Positions 1 to 8,111 of a DNA stretch of 64,000 nucleotides are shown in pieces. This DNA comes from UBA8190 sp003453695 (GTDB lineage: Bacteria > Actinomycetota > Acidimicrobiia > Acidimicrobiales > UBA8190). The number at the start of each line of letters is the position of its first letter. Within the stretch, counting starts at the first letter, position 1. The translations under genes and the position numbers were made by a program. The notes beneath the pieces were generated by a model. The model was not told the DNA's origin. It did no database searches and saw only the letters and a list, made by a program, of their open reading frames with translations. The stretch covers positions 1 to 64,000 of the forward strand of contig DAIRBY010000007.1 of assembly GCA_036796975.1 (NCBI GenBank), read 5' to 3'.

Positions 1-1560
1 AACTGGCGCATGGCCCAGATCCACGCCCAGGAGGCCCCCGACCGCATCTACGAGCTCGAACGGTGGGGGGCGCTCTTCGACCGCACCAGCGACGGCCGCA
101 TCCTCCAGCGCGACTTCGGCGGCCACCGCTACGCCCGCCTCGCCCACGTCGGCGACCGCACCGGGCTGGAGATGATCCGCACCCTGCAGCAGCGGGCCGT
201 GGCGCTCGACGTCGACGTGTTCATGGAGTGCAAGGTCCTGCGCCTGCTCAAAGACACGGACGGGCGCATCGCCGGGGTGGCGGCCTACTGGCGGGCCACA
301 GGCGACTTCGTGGTGTTCCGGGCCAAGTCGGTGGTGCTCGCCACCGGCAGCGTGGGCAAGGTGTGGCTGTACACGTCGAACTCCTGGGAGTCGACCGGGG
401 ACGGTCACGCCATGGCCTTCTGGGCCGGGGCCGACATGATCGACATGGAGTTCGTGCAGTTCCACCCCACCGGCATGGTGTGGCCGCTCTCGGTGCGCGG
501 CGCCCTCGTGACCGAAAGCGTGCGCGGTGACGGCGGGATCCTGCTCAATTCCGAGGGCAGGCGCTTCATGTTCGACTACATCCCGCCCATGTTCGCCGCC
601 GAGACGGCCGACAACGAGGGTGAGGCCGACCGCTGGTACGACGACCACATCAACAACCGGCGCCCGCCCGAGCTGCTGCCGCGCGACGAGGTGGCCCGGT
701 CCATCAACTCCGAGGTGAAAGGGGGCCGGGGTGGGCCCCACGGGGGGGTGTTCCTGGACATCGCCTCGCGGCGCAGCCCGGAGTACATCAAGCGCCGGCT
801 GCCGTCGATGTACCACCAGTTCAAGGAGCTGGCCGGGGTGGACATCACGGCCGAGCCCATGGAGATCGCCCCCACCTGCCACTACATCATGGGCGGGATC
901 CGCGTCGACGCCGACACCGAGGCGACGGGCGTGCCCGGGTTGTTCGCCGCCGGCGAGGTGGCGGCCGGCCTGCACGGGGCCAACCGCCTCGGCGGCAACT
1001 CGCTGTCCGACCTTCTCGTCTTCGGACGCCGGGCGGGGATGGCGGCCAGCGACTTCGCCGAGGGCAGGGCCGGCGAGCCGATCTTCGAGGACGGCGAGCT
1101 GGACGCGGTGTTCGCCGAGGCCGAGGCGCCCTTCACCCGCGGCGACGGCGAGAGCCCCTACGAGGTCCATCAGGACCTGCAGCGCATGATGCAGGACCTG
1201 GTCGGGATCATCCGCACCGAATCGGAACTGGTGCAGGCCCTCGACGAGCTCGACAAGCTCGACGACCGGGCAGAGCGGCTGTCGGTGGTCGGGGGGCGCG
1301 CCTACAACCCGGGGTGGAACCTGGCCACCGACCTGCCGTCGATGCTCACGGTGGCGCGCCTCGTCACCAAGGGCGCCCTCGACCGCCGCGAGAGCCGGGG
1401 CGGCCAGACCCGTGACGACTATGCGGCGGCCGACCCCGAGTTGGGCAAGGTCACCTTCGTGCAGCGCCGTTCGCCGGCCGGCGAGTACCTGATCGCACCG
1501 GAGCCGTTGCCGGCCATGCCCGCCGAGCTGGCCACGCTGCTGGAAGAGGAGCGGAGCTGA
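1..1560 (+). CDS. sdhA: Succinate dehydrogenase/fumarate reductase flavoprotein subunit, 5' end outside window
   Basis: Catalytic FAD subunit that oxidises succinate to fumarate (or the reverse) at the membrane as part of complex II. The frame is open to the window edge (N-W-R before the first Met at base 10), so the N-terminus with the Rossmann motif and FAD-linking His is missing. Visible family motifs are FVQFHPTGM, HGANRLGGNSLSDLLVFGRRAG split around the active-site region, and a C-terminal ESRGGQTRDDY where many relatives have RGGH. The stop overlaps the sdhB start by one base (TGATG). A membrane anchor subunit is not in view and may lie upstream. Confidence 0.95.
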   Translation, partial: NWRMAQIHAQEAPDRIYELERWGALFDRTSDGRILQRDFGGHRYARLAHVGDRTGLEMIRTLQQRAVALDVDVFMECKVLRLLKDTDGRIAGVAAYWRATGDFVVFRAKSVVLATGSVGKVWLYTSNSWESTGDGHAMAFWAGADMIDMEFVQFHPTGMVWPLSVRGALVTESVRGDGGILLNSEGRRFMFDYIPPMFAAETADNEGEADRWYDDHINNRRPPELLPRDEVARSINSEVKGGRGGPHGGVFLDIASRRSPEYIKRRLPSMYHQFKELAGVDITAEPMEIAPTCHYIMGGIRVDADTEATGVPGLFAAGEVAAGLHGANRLGGNSLSDLLVFGRRAGMAASDFAEGRAGEPIFEDGELDAVFAEAEAPFTRGDGESPYEVHQDLQRMMQDLVGIIRTESELVQALDELDKLDDRAERLSVVGGRAYNPGWNLATDLPSMLTVARLVTKGALDRRESRGGQTRDDYAAADPELGKVTFVQRRSPAGEYLIAPEPLPAMPAELATLLEEERS

Positions 1561-2417
1561 TGGCCGAAGTGGTCATGCGGGTGTGGCGAGGGGACCCCGA
1601 AGGCGGGACCTTCACCGACTACACCATGCCCGCCGTGGAGGGTGAGGTGGTCCTCGACGTCATCCACCGCATCCAGGCCGGGCCCGCCCCCGACCTGGCC
1701 TGCCGGTGGAACTGCAAGGCGGGCAAGTGCGGGTCGTGCTCGGCCGAGGTGAACGGCATCCCCCGCCTGTTGTGCATGACCCGCATGGACTCCCTGCCGC
1801 CCGACGGCCCGGTGGTGGTGGCGCCCATGCGCACCTTCCCCGTCATCAGGGACCTCGTCACCGACGTCTCGTTCAACTACGAGGTGGCCCGCCGCATCCC
1901 CCCGTTCACGCCGGAGCCGCCCGGGCCGGACGGCACCCATCGCATGATGCAGATCGACATCGAGCGGGGCCAGGAATTCCGCAAGTGCATCGAGTGCTTC
2001 ATGTGCCAAGACGTGTGCCACGTGATCCGCGACCACGAGGAGAACAAGACCGCCTTCGCCGGGCCCCGCTTCTTCATCCGGCTCATGGAGCTCGAGTCGC
2101 ATCCGCTCGACACCCTCGACCGCCGGGAGCTCATCCGCCAGGACATGGGCGTCGGCTACTGCAACATCACCAAGTGCTGCACCGAGGTGTGCCCCGAGCT
2201 CATCCGCATCACCGACAACGGCATCATCCCCTTGAAGGAGCGGGTGGTGGACGCCCGCTACGACCCCATCGCCTGGCTGGGGCGGCGCATCCTGAAGCGC
2301 ACCAGGGCCACGGCCGAGCAGTCCGCCGCGCTGGCGCCCGCCCAGGGCCCCGCCGCCGAGGACCCCGACGAGGCGACGGGTCCGCTCGAGGACGCCGAGG
2401 CCCCCTCGGCCATCTGA
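1560..2417 (+). CDS. sdhB: Succinate dehydrogenase/fumarate reductase iron-sulfur subunit
   Basis: Electron-transfer subunit of complex II. A 2Fe-2S site is seen as C-x4-C-x2-C-x11-C at about residues 52-72; the ferredoxin-like half has C-x2-C-x2-C-x3-C at 143-153 (CIECFMCQDVC) and a second Cys cluster near 198-211 (CNITKCCTEVCPE) for the 4Fe-4S and 3Fe-4S centres. The CIECFMCQDVCHVIRDH stretch resembles the mycobacterial Sdh1-type subunit more than E. coli SdhB. At 285 aa it is longer than usual because of an Ala/Glu/Asp-rich C-terminal tail of about 40 residues. It is coupled to sdhA by a one-base overlap. Confidence 0.95.
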   Translation: MAEVVMRVWRGDPEGGTFTDYTMPAVEGEVVLDVIHRIQAGPAPDLACRWNCKAGKCGSCSAEVNGIPRLLCMTRMDSLPPDGPVVVAPMRTFPVIRDLVTDVSFNYEVARRIPPFTPEPPGPDGTHRMMQIDIERGQEFRKCIECFMCQDVCHVIRDHEENKTAFAGPRFFIRLMELESHPLDTLDRRELIRQDMGVGYCNITKCCTEVCPELIRITDNGIIPLKERVVDARYDPIAWLGRRILKRTRATAEQSAALAPAQGPAAEDPDEATGPLEDAEAPSAI

Positions 2418-2558
2418 AGCGGGCCCGCCGGGCTCGTGGGCCGGTCGGCGCCGGCCACTCTGAGCTGGGGAGGGGCCCGGCCCTGCCGGTCGTCAGACCC
2501 CAGAGGTAGATTTCCTACAGCCGGCGTCCGGTGGAGGGCGCCAGAAGGGGGAAGACCC

Positions 2559-2777
2559 GTGACGCTACCCGGTGTGCTCGACGACCAGGCCCTTCGCCGT
2601 TACCGCGAGCTCCTCGACGCGGAGGACGCCGCCTTCGACGAGCTGGAGCACGCCTACGAAGACGGCGACCGCGCCCACTTCGAGGCCGACTTCCAGGCCT
2701 GGCGCAGCGTACTGGCGAGGAAGCTGAGCTTCCTGCAGCGCATCGGGATCGACGTCCCCCAGCCCGCCTCTCTCTGA
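2559..2777 (+). CDS. Small acidic hypothetical protein, 72 aa
   Basis: No function recognised. The GTG start is chosen because a purine-rich ribosome site (AAGGGGGAAG) sits about 5 bases upstream; the same frame runs further upstream without a better start. The product is predicted to be helical and acidic (RYRELLDAEDAAFDELEHAYEDG) and may be a small regulator or structural protein. It lies 140 bases after sdhB on the same strand and is followed by a strong hairpin, so it may be a separate short transcript. Codon use is GC-rich at third positions, as in its neighbours. Confidence 0.55.
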   Translation: MTLPGVLDDQALRRYRELLDAEDAAFDELEHAYEDGDRAHFEADFQAWRSVLARKLSFLQRIGIDVPQPASL

Positions 2778-2794
2778 TCCCTTCCGGTCCCTCC

Positions 2795-2814
2795 CGGCGC
2801 CCGTGCGGGCGCCG
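2795..2814. terminator. Hairpin between convergent genes
   Basis: A perfect 9-bp inverted repeat (CGGCGCCCG / CGGGCGCCG with only TG between) lies between the end of the + strand small gene and the end of mdh on the - strand. There is no T-run, as is common in high-GC actinobacteria. It could stop transcription from both sides. Confidence 0.5.
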
Positions 2815-2818
2815 GCGC

Positions 2819-3817
2819 TCAGACGGGGCCGAGCAGCAGGTCGCGTACGGCGTTGCGTTCTGAGACGAGCTCTTCGGTGGTGACCTCGAGGCGGCCCCGG
2901 GCGAAGTCGCTGTGGGCCACGCCCTCCACCACCGACCAGCCGCCCCCGTCGCTGCGCACCGGGTAGCCGAACACGAGGCCTTCTGGCACGCCGTACTGGC
3001 CGCCCGACACCACGGCCAGGGACACCACGTCGCCCTTCGGGGTCGGCTCGAGCAGGCTGCGCACCGAGTCGATCACGGCATTGGCCGCCGAGGCGGCCGA
3101 CGACGCCCCACGGGCCTCGATGATGGCCGCCCCCCGCTGCTGGACGGTGGAGATGAAGTCCCCTTGCAGCCAGGACAGGTCGTCGATCACCTCGGTGGCG
3201 GCACGGCCCTCGATGCGGGTGTTCTCGAAGTCGGGGAACTGCGTGGAGGAGTGGTTGCCCCAGATGGCCAGTCCCGTCACCGCCGTCACCGGCACGCCCG
3301 CCCGCTTGGCGAGAAGGCTGCGCGCCCGGTTCTGGTCGAGCCGGGTCATGGCGAACCAGCGCTCGTCGGGGACGTCGGGGGCGTGCGACCGGGCGATGAG
3401 GCAGTTCGTGTTGCACGGGTTCCCCACCACGAGCACCCGCACGTCAGAGGCGCCGTGGGCGGCGATGGCCTCGCCCTGAGGACCGAAGATCCCGCCGTTC
3501 ACGTTGAGCAGGTCGTTGCGCTCCATGCCCGCCTTGCGGGGGATGGACCCCACGAGGAGCGCCCACGACGTGCCGTCGAAGGCGGTCTTCATGTCGGAGG
3601 TGGCCTCCACCCCGGCCAGCAGCGGGAAGGCGCCGTCGTCGAGCTCCATGACCACACCGTTGAGCGCGCCCATGGCCGGCTCGATCTCGAGCAGCCGCAG
3701 CACGACCGGCTGGTCCGGCCCCAGCAACTGGCCTGAGGCGATGCGGAACAGCAGCGAGTAGCCGATCTGCCCGGCGGCGCCGGTGACCGTGACGTGTACG
3801 GGGGTCTTCGAGGCCAT
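2819..3817 (-). CDS. mdh: Malate dehydrogenase
   Basis: Interconverts malate and oxaloacetate with NAD+ in the TCA cycle. The NAD-binding glycine loop GAAGQIGYSLL is at residues 13-23, the mobile loop RKAGMERNDLL carries substrate-binding arginines, MTRLDQNRA holds the conserved Asp/Arg, and IWGNHSSTQFPD contains the catalytic His. The length of 332 aa matches the cytosolic-type (group 2) malate dehydrogenases of actinobacteria. It lies 99 bases downstream of icd on the same strand, so metF, icd and mdh may be co-transcribed, linking two TCA steps. Confidence 0.97.
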   Translation of the reverse strand: MASKTPVHVTVTGAAGQIGYSLLFRIASGQLLGPDQPVVLRLLEIEPAMGALNGVVMELDDGAFPLLAGVEATSDMKTAFDGTSWALLVGSIPRKAGMERNDLLNVNGGIFGPQGEAIAAHGASDVRVLVVGNPCNTNCLIARSHAPDVPDERWFAMTRLDQNRARSLLAKRAGVPVTAVTGLAIWGNHSSTQFPDFENTRIEGRAATEVIDDLSWLQGDFISTVQQRGAAIIEARGASSAASAANAVIDSVRSLLEPTPKGDVVSLAVVSGGQYGVPEGLVFGYPVRSDGGGWSVVEGVAHSDFARGRLEVTTEELVSERNAVRDLLLGPV

Positions 3818-3916
3818 GGCCGGAGGCTACCGGTGCCCCTGCGACGCGGCCAGACCTGCGGCCGGCTCCGGCGCCACTCGTGGCCCGAGCAGGCTGATCC
3901 CTAGGAGGGTTCCCCG

Positions 3917-5140
3917 CTAGAGGCGCTCGACGACGGCGGCGGCGAATTCCGACGTCTTCACCTCGTGCGCCCCCTCGGTGAGGCGGGCGAAGTCGCGGGA
4001 CCAGGTCAGGCGGGCGAAGTCGTAGGTCACGACCTTGTCGGCGATGGTGGCCTCGAGGGCCCGCACGATGTCGGCGGCCACCTCGGTCCAGCCCAGGTGC
4101 TCGAACATGAGCACCCCGGAGAGGATCACCGAGCCGGGGTTCACCTTGTCGAGCCCGGCGTACTTGGGGGCGGTCCCGTGGGTGGCTTCGAACACGCCGT
4201 GCCCGGTGACGTAGTTGATGTTGCCGCCCGGGGCGATCCCGATCCCGCCCACCTGGGCGGCCAGCGCGTCGGACAGATAGTCGCCGTTCAGGTTGGTGGT
4301 GGCGACGACGTCAAAGTCCTCGGGTCGGGTCAGCACCTGCTGCAGGGTGATGTCGGCGATGTTGTCCTTGACGAGGAGCTTGTCGCCGGGCTTGCCGTCG
4401 CAGTCGTCCCAGCCCACCGCCACGTCGGCGAACTCCTCACGCACGAGCTCGTATCCCCACTTGCGGAAGGCGCCCTCGGTGAACTTCTGGATGTTGCCCT
4501 TGTGCACGAGCGTCACACTGCTGCGCCCGTGGCGCAAGGCGTACTCGATGGCGGCGCGGATGAGTCGTTTCGACCCCGCCTCCGAGACGGGCTTGATGCC
4601 GATCCCCGAGTGGGGCCTGATCTCCCAGCCCATCTCGTCGCGCAGGAAGGCGGCCAGACGGCCCGCCTCGGGCGTGTCCGCCTCCACCTCGAGCCCGGCG
4701 TAGACGTCTTCGGTGTTCTCCCGGAAGATGACCACGTCCACCTTCTCGGGGTGGCGGACGGGAGAGGGGACGCCGGTGAACCAGCGCACCGGGCGCAGGC
4801 ACACGTAGAGGTCGAGGATCTGGCGCAGCGCCACGTTGAGCGAGCGGATGCCCCCGCCGACGGGCGTGGTGAGCGGCCCCTTGATGCCGATCAAGTGGTC
4901 CCGGAACGCCTCGACCGTCTTGTCCGGCAGCCAGTCGCCCGTCTCCTTGAAGGCCTTCTCCCCCGCCAGCACCTCCTTCCACGCCACGCGCTTTCCGTGC
5001 TTGGCAGCCGCGGCGTCGAAGACCAGCTTGGATGCGGGCCAGATGTCGACACCGGTGCCGTCCCCCTCGATGAAGGGGATGATCGGCTCGTCGGGCACCT
5101 CAAGCGAGCCGTCGTCTCCCAACGTGATGCGCTCGGGCAT
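3917..5140 (-). CDS. icd: Isocitrate dehydrogenase, probably NADP-dependent
   Basis: Decarboxylates isocitrate to 2-oxoglutarate. The E. coli-type order of motifs is present: IIPFIEGDGTGVDIWPA at the N-terminus, the substrate loop IRSLNVALRQ, FRENTEDVYAGLE, the catalytic region VHKGNIQKFTEGAF, then NLNGDYLSDALAAQ and HGTAPKYAG for metal and cofactor. The longer open frame (to 5524) is rejected because the ATG at 5140 gives the usual N-terminus (MPERITLGDDG...) and a normal length of 407 aa. It follows metF by 10 bases. NADP preference is inferred from the family. Confidence 0.95.
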   Translation of the reverse strand: MPERITLGDDGSLEVPDEPIIPFIEGDGTGVDIWPASKLVFDAAAAKHGKRVAWKEVLAGEKAFKETGDWLPDKTVEAFRDHLIGIKGPLTTPVGGGIRSLNVALRQILDLYVCLRPVRWFTGVPSPVRHPEKVDVVIFRENTEDVYAGLEVEADTPEAGRLAAFLRDEMGWEIRPHSGIGIKPVSEAGSKRLIRAAIEYALRHGRSSVTLVHKGNIQKFTEGAFRKWGYELVREEFADVAVGWDDCDGKPGDKLLVKDNIADITLQQVLTRPEDFDVVATTNLNGDYLSDALAAQVGGIGIAPGGNINYVTGHGVFEATHGTAPKYAGLDKVNPGSVILSGVLMFEHLGWTEVAADIVRALEATIADKVVTYDFARLTWSRDFARLTEGAHEVKTSEFAAAVVERL

Positions 5141-5150
5141 GCCGGCGAGC

Positions 5151-6071
5151 CTACTGGGCGGCGCCGATGGCCCCTCCGGGAGCAGCGGCGCTGGGCGCCG
5201 GTGCCGGACCGAGGCCGAGGGAGCTGTAGATCTCGCGCGTCGCCGTGGAGCGGTTGAGCGTGTAGAAGTGCAGCCCGGGCGCCCCGGTGTCGAGGACGGC
5301 CCGGCACAGCTCACAGGCGAGCTCGATGCCCTCCTTGCGCACGGCTTCGTCGCCACCGGCGGCATCGGCCGCCTCCAGGCGCTCCACCATCCACGCCGGG
5401 ACCGCCGCGCCCATCTGGGCCATGCGGGGCACCGACCTGAGCGAGGTGACCGGCATGATGCCGGGCAGCACCGGCTTGTGCTCGTCGAGGGCGGCGAGGT
5501 CCTCGACCAAGCCCGAGTACTCACCGGGCTCGAAGAAGAATTGGGTCACGGCGAAGTCGGCGAGCGCCATCTTGGCCGCGAGCCAGCGGCGGTCGCTGGC
5601 CATGTCGGGCGACAGGGGATGGCCGGCGGGGTGGGCGGCCACACCGATGGAGAAGCCCCCGATGGCCCGGGCCAGCTCGACCAGCTCCATGGCATGGAGC
5701 AGCTCGCCCGGGCCGGCAGCCGGGTCGGTGGGCGGGTCGCCGCCCAGGGCCATCAGGTTCTCGATGCCCCCCTGGCGCAGCGACAGCAGGATCTCGGCCA
5801 GCTCCAGTCGGGTGTGGGCCACGCACACCAGGTGGGCCATGGGGGTGATGGTCGTGGTGCGGAGGATGCCGGTGACCAGGTCGTAGGTGCGCTGGCGGGA
5901 CTCCCGCCCGCCCCGGTAGGTGACCGAGACGAACGAAGGGGCCAGCGGCTCCAGGTCGCGCAGCGTGCGCACCAAGGTGGCCCGCTCGGCCTCGTCCTTG
6001 GGCGGGAAGAACTCGAATGAATAGGTGCGGCCGCCGGCCAGCAGGTCGGAGATCCGGGCCATGGCCGACAA
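5151..6071 (-). CDS. metF: 5,10-methylenetetrahydrofolate reductase
   Basis: FAD enzyme reducing methylene-THF to methyl-THF for methionine synthesis. Family signatures are YSFEFFPPKDEAE near residue 17, VSVTYRGG, IENLMALGGDPP and FAVTQFFFEP. The protein is 306 aa; an in-frame ATG three codons later (6062) is an alternative start. The C-terminal 20 residues are Ala/Pro-rich and probably dispensable. It is the first gene of a minus-strand run with icd and mdh and is divergent from the DUF3048 lipoprotein gene across about 100 bases. Confidence 0.95.
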   Translation of the reverse strand: MSAMARISDLLAGGRTYSFEFFPPKDEAERATLVRTLRDLEPLAPSFVSVTYRGGRESRQRTYDLVTGILRTTTITPMAHLVCVAHTRLELAEILLSLRQGGIENLMALGGDPPTDPAAGPGELLHAMELVELARAIGGFSIGVAAHPAGHPLSPDMASDRRWLAAKMALADFAVTQFFFEPGEYSGLVEDLAALDEHKPVLPGIMPVTSLRSVPRMAQMGAAVPAWMVERLEAADAAGGDEAVRKEGIELACELCRAVLDTGAPGLHFYTLNRSTATREIYSSLGLGPAPAPSAAAPGGAIGAAQ

Positions 6072-6174
6072 ATCCTACCGACCGGTGGCCCTGGCCCCTC
6101 TCTCTGGGTATGGCGCATCTCGGTAACGTTGCCTTTCGGATCGCGAGATCGACGAGATCGACGAGGGACACCAC

Positions 6175-7203
6175 GTGGGCTGGAGCGTGCTCGTCCAAGG
6201 CTCGGCCAGGGGGCGTGCGGGCACGGCCGCTGCCCTGTCGCTCGCCGCGTTGGGGCTGCTCCTCGCCGGGTGCAGCGCGCCGGGCACCACGGGTCAGGCG
6301 GAGCGGTGCCCCCTCACCGACCTGGCACCCCCGGGAGGATCGGTACCCAGCCGCCCGGCTCTGGCCGTGAAGGTCGAGAACCTGCCCGTGGCCCGGCCCC
6401 AGTACGGCCTCGGTGACGCCGACGTGGTGTACGAGGAGCCCGTCGAGGGCGGCATCACCCGCTTCGTCGTCGTCTACCAGTGCCGGGACAGCACCCGGAT
6501 CGAGCCCGTCCGCTCGGCGCGCATCGTCGACCCGGACATCGTGAGGCAGTTCGGCGAACATCCGCTCTTCGCCTATTCGGGCGGCATCGACCCCGCTGTG
6601 GCGGCAGTCCGGTCGTCTTCCCTCGTCGACGTGGGCGTGGGCCGCGCCCCCGGTGCCTACTTGCGGGATGCCGCTCGCCCCTCGCCACACAACCTGGCCA
6701 CCTCGACGCGCGCCCTGTACGACGCGGCGTCGAAGGACCCGTCGTCGGCCGGCCCGCCCGCCCCGGTGTTCGGCTACGGGCCGGTGTCCTCGGGCGCAGC
6801 GCCGTCGGCGAGCGTGCACATCGCCTATCCGGCGTCGGACGTGACATGGCGCTGGGACTCGGGGGCCCGTGCGTGGCTGCGCTCGTACTCGAACGGCCAG
6901 GCGGCGGCCACGGCCGAGGGTGGCCAGATCGCCGCCGCCAACGTCGTCGTCATGAAGGTCGAGGTCTTCCCCAGCCCCTATGTCGAGGACGCCTCGGGCG
7001 TGCACGAGAACCTGGTGACGCTGACCGGCTCAGGCTCCGCAGAGGTCTTCCGGGACGGCATGGCGGTCAAGGGCACGTGGAGCAGGCCGTCGCTGCACGA
7101 GAACACCCGGTACCTGGACGGGTCAGGCCAGGACATCGCCCTGGCCAACGGGACCACCTGGGTGGAGCTGGTGCCGACCACGGTCCCGGTGACGCCGGGG
7201 TGA
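6175..7203 (+). CDS. DUF3048-type lipoprotein (YerB-like)
   Basis: A secreted, probably membrane-anchored lipoprotein of unknown function. Residues 1-33 form a lipoprotein signal with a lipobox LLLAGC (Cys33). The rest matches DUF3048 features: PALAVKVENLPVARPQYGLGDADVVYEEPVEGGITRF near the start and RSARIVDPDIV, followed by a C-terminal half with WRWDSGARAWLR and an aromatic, sugar-binding-like look. The GTG start follows a GAGGGA site 6 bases upstream. Two tandem GAGATCGAC copies lie just before the start. The family is known in Firmicutes and Actinobacteria; its role is not established. Confidence 0.85.
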   Translation: MGWSVLVQGSARGRAGTAAALSLAALGLLLAGCSAPGTTGQAERCPLTDLAPPGGSVPSRPALAVKVENLPVARPQYGLGDADVVYEEPVEGGITRFVVVYQCRDSTRIEPVRSARIVDPDIVRQFGEHPLFAYSGGIDPAVAAVRSSSLVDVGVGRAPGAYLRDAARPSPHNLATSTRALYDAASKDPSSAGPPAPVFGYGPVSSGAAPSASVHIAYPASDVTWRWDSGARAWLRSYSNGQAAATAEGGQIAAANVVVMKVEVFPSPYVEDASGVHENLVTLTGSGSAEVFRDGMAVKGTWSRPSLHENTRYLDGSGQDIALANGTTWVELVPTTVPVTPG

Positions 7204-7217
7204 GGGCCGTGCGGCCC
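7204..7217. terminator. Hairpin directly after the DUF3048 gene
   Basis: A perfect 6-bp stem (GGGCCG / CGGCCC, loop TG) begins at the base after the TGA stop. It sits between convergent genes (DUF3048 on +, folD on -). No U-tract follows. Confidence 0.4.
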
Positions 7218-7256
7218 CGCCCACCGAGACCGGCCGGCCTTCCGAGGGGCTGAGGG

Positions 7257-8111
7257 TCAGGCCCGGCGCTCGGCTGCCTGCACGGCGTTCACGAGCAGCA
7301 TGGCCCGGGTCATGGGCCCGACACCTCCGAGGCGCGGGGTGATCCAGCCGGCCACCTCGGCCACGCCCTCGTCCACGTCCGACAGCAGCCTGCGCCCCGA
7401 CCACGACGTGCCCGCCCCCACCACCGCCGCGCCCGGCTTCACCATGTCGGCGGTGATGAGCCCGGCCTGGCCGGCGGCGGCCACCAACACGTCGGCCTGG
7501 CGCACGTAGTCGGCCAGATCGGGCACCCCGGTGTGGACCACCGTGACCGCGGCGTTGGGGCGGGGCGGGCGCATCGACATGAGCAGCGCCAGGGGCCTGC
7601 CGATGGTGAGCCCCCGTCCCACGATGACGACGTGTTGGCCCTCGAGGGCCACGTGGTTGGCGCGCAGCAGCTCGACGATCCCCGCCGGCGTGCACGGCAG
7701 GGGCCCGGGGGTCCCCATCACGAGCAGGCCCAGATTCACCGGATGCAGGCCGTCCACGTCCTTGGCCGGGTCCACGCTGAGCAGCGCGGCGGTCTCGTCG
7801 AGCCCGGCGGGGAGCGGGACCTGCACCAGAAAGGCGTCGACGGCGGGATCGGCGTTGAAGCGCTCGATCACCTTCTCGAGGTCGCCCTGGCTCACGCTCG
7901 ACGGGAGATGCTCATGGACCGAGACCATGCCCACCTGGGCGCAGTCCTCCTGCTTCATGGCCACGTACCGGGCGCTCGGGACGTCGTCGCCCACCAGGAT
8001 GGTGCCCAGCCCCACCGTGATGCCGCGCTCGGCCAGACGCGCCACCCGCTCGGCCACATCGGCGCGGATGCGCGCCGCCAGGGCCTCGCCGTCGAGAAGG
8101 CGCGCCGTCAA
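7257..8111 (-). CDS. folD: Bifunctional methylenetetrahydrofolate dehydrogenase/cyclohydrolase
   Basis: Interconverts methylene-, methenyl- and 10-formyl-THF, supplying formyl groups to PurH and PurN. Seen are GTILVGDDVPSARYVAMKQEDC (the active-site Lys region), QVPLPAGLD, DVDGLHPVNLG, and VIVGRGLTIGRPLALLM for NADP binding. No ATG or GTG is available at the expected N-terminus. The best start is a TTG at 8111 whose bases overlap the purH stop (TTGA), giving 284 aa, normal for the family. Coupling to purH puts the formyl-donor supplier and consumer in one operon. Confidence 0.93.
   Translation of the reverse strand: MTARLLDGEALAARIRADVAERVARLAERGITVGLGTILVGDDVPSARYVAMKQEDCAQVGMVSVHEHLPSSVSQGDLEKVIERFNADPAVDAFLVQVPLPAGLDETAALLSVDPAKDVDGLHPVNLGLLVMGTPGPLPCTPAGIVELLRANHVALEGQHVVIVGRGLTIGRPLALLMSMRPPRPNAAVTVVHTGVPDLADYVRQADVLVAAAGQAGLITADMVKPGAAVVGAGTSWSGRRLLSDVDEGVAEVAGWITPRLGGVGPMTRAMLLVNAVQAAERRA

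Noticed and set aside
5141..5524. N-terminal extension of icd to 5524
   Set aside because: The extension lies inside metF in another frame and is Ser/Arg/Pro-rich; the ATG at 5140 gives the normal enzyme.
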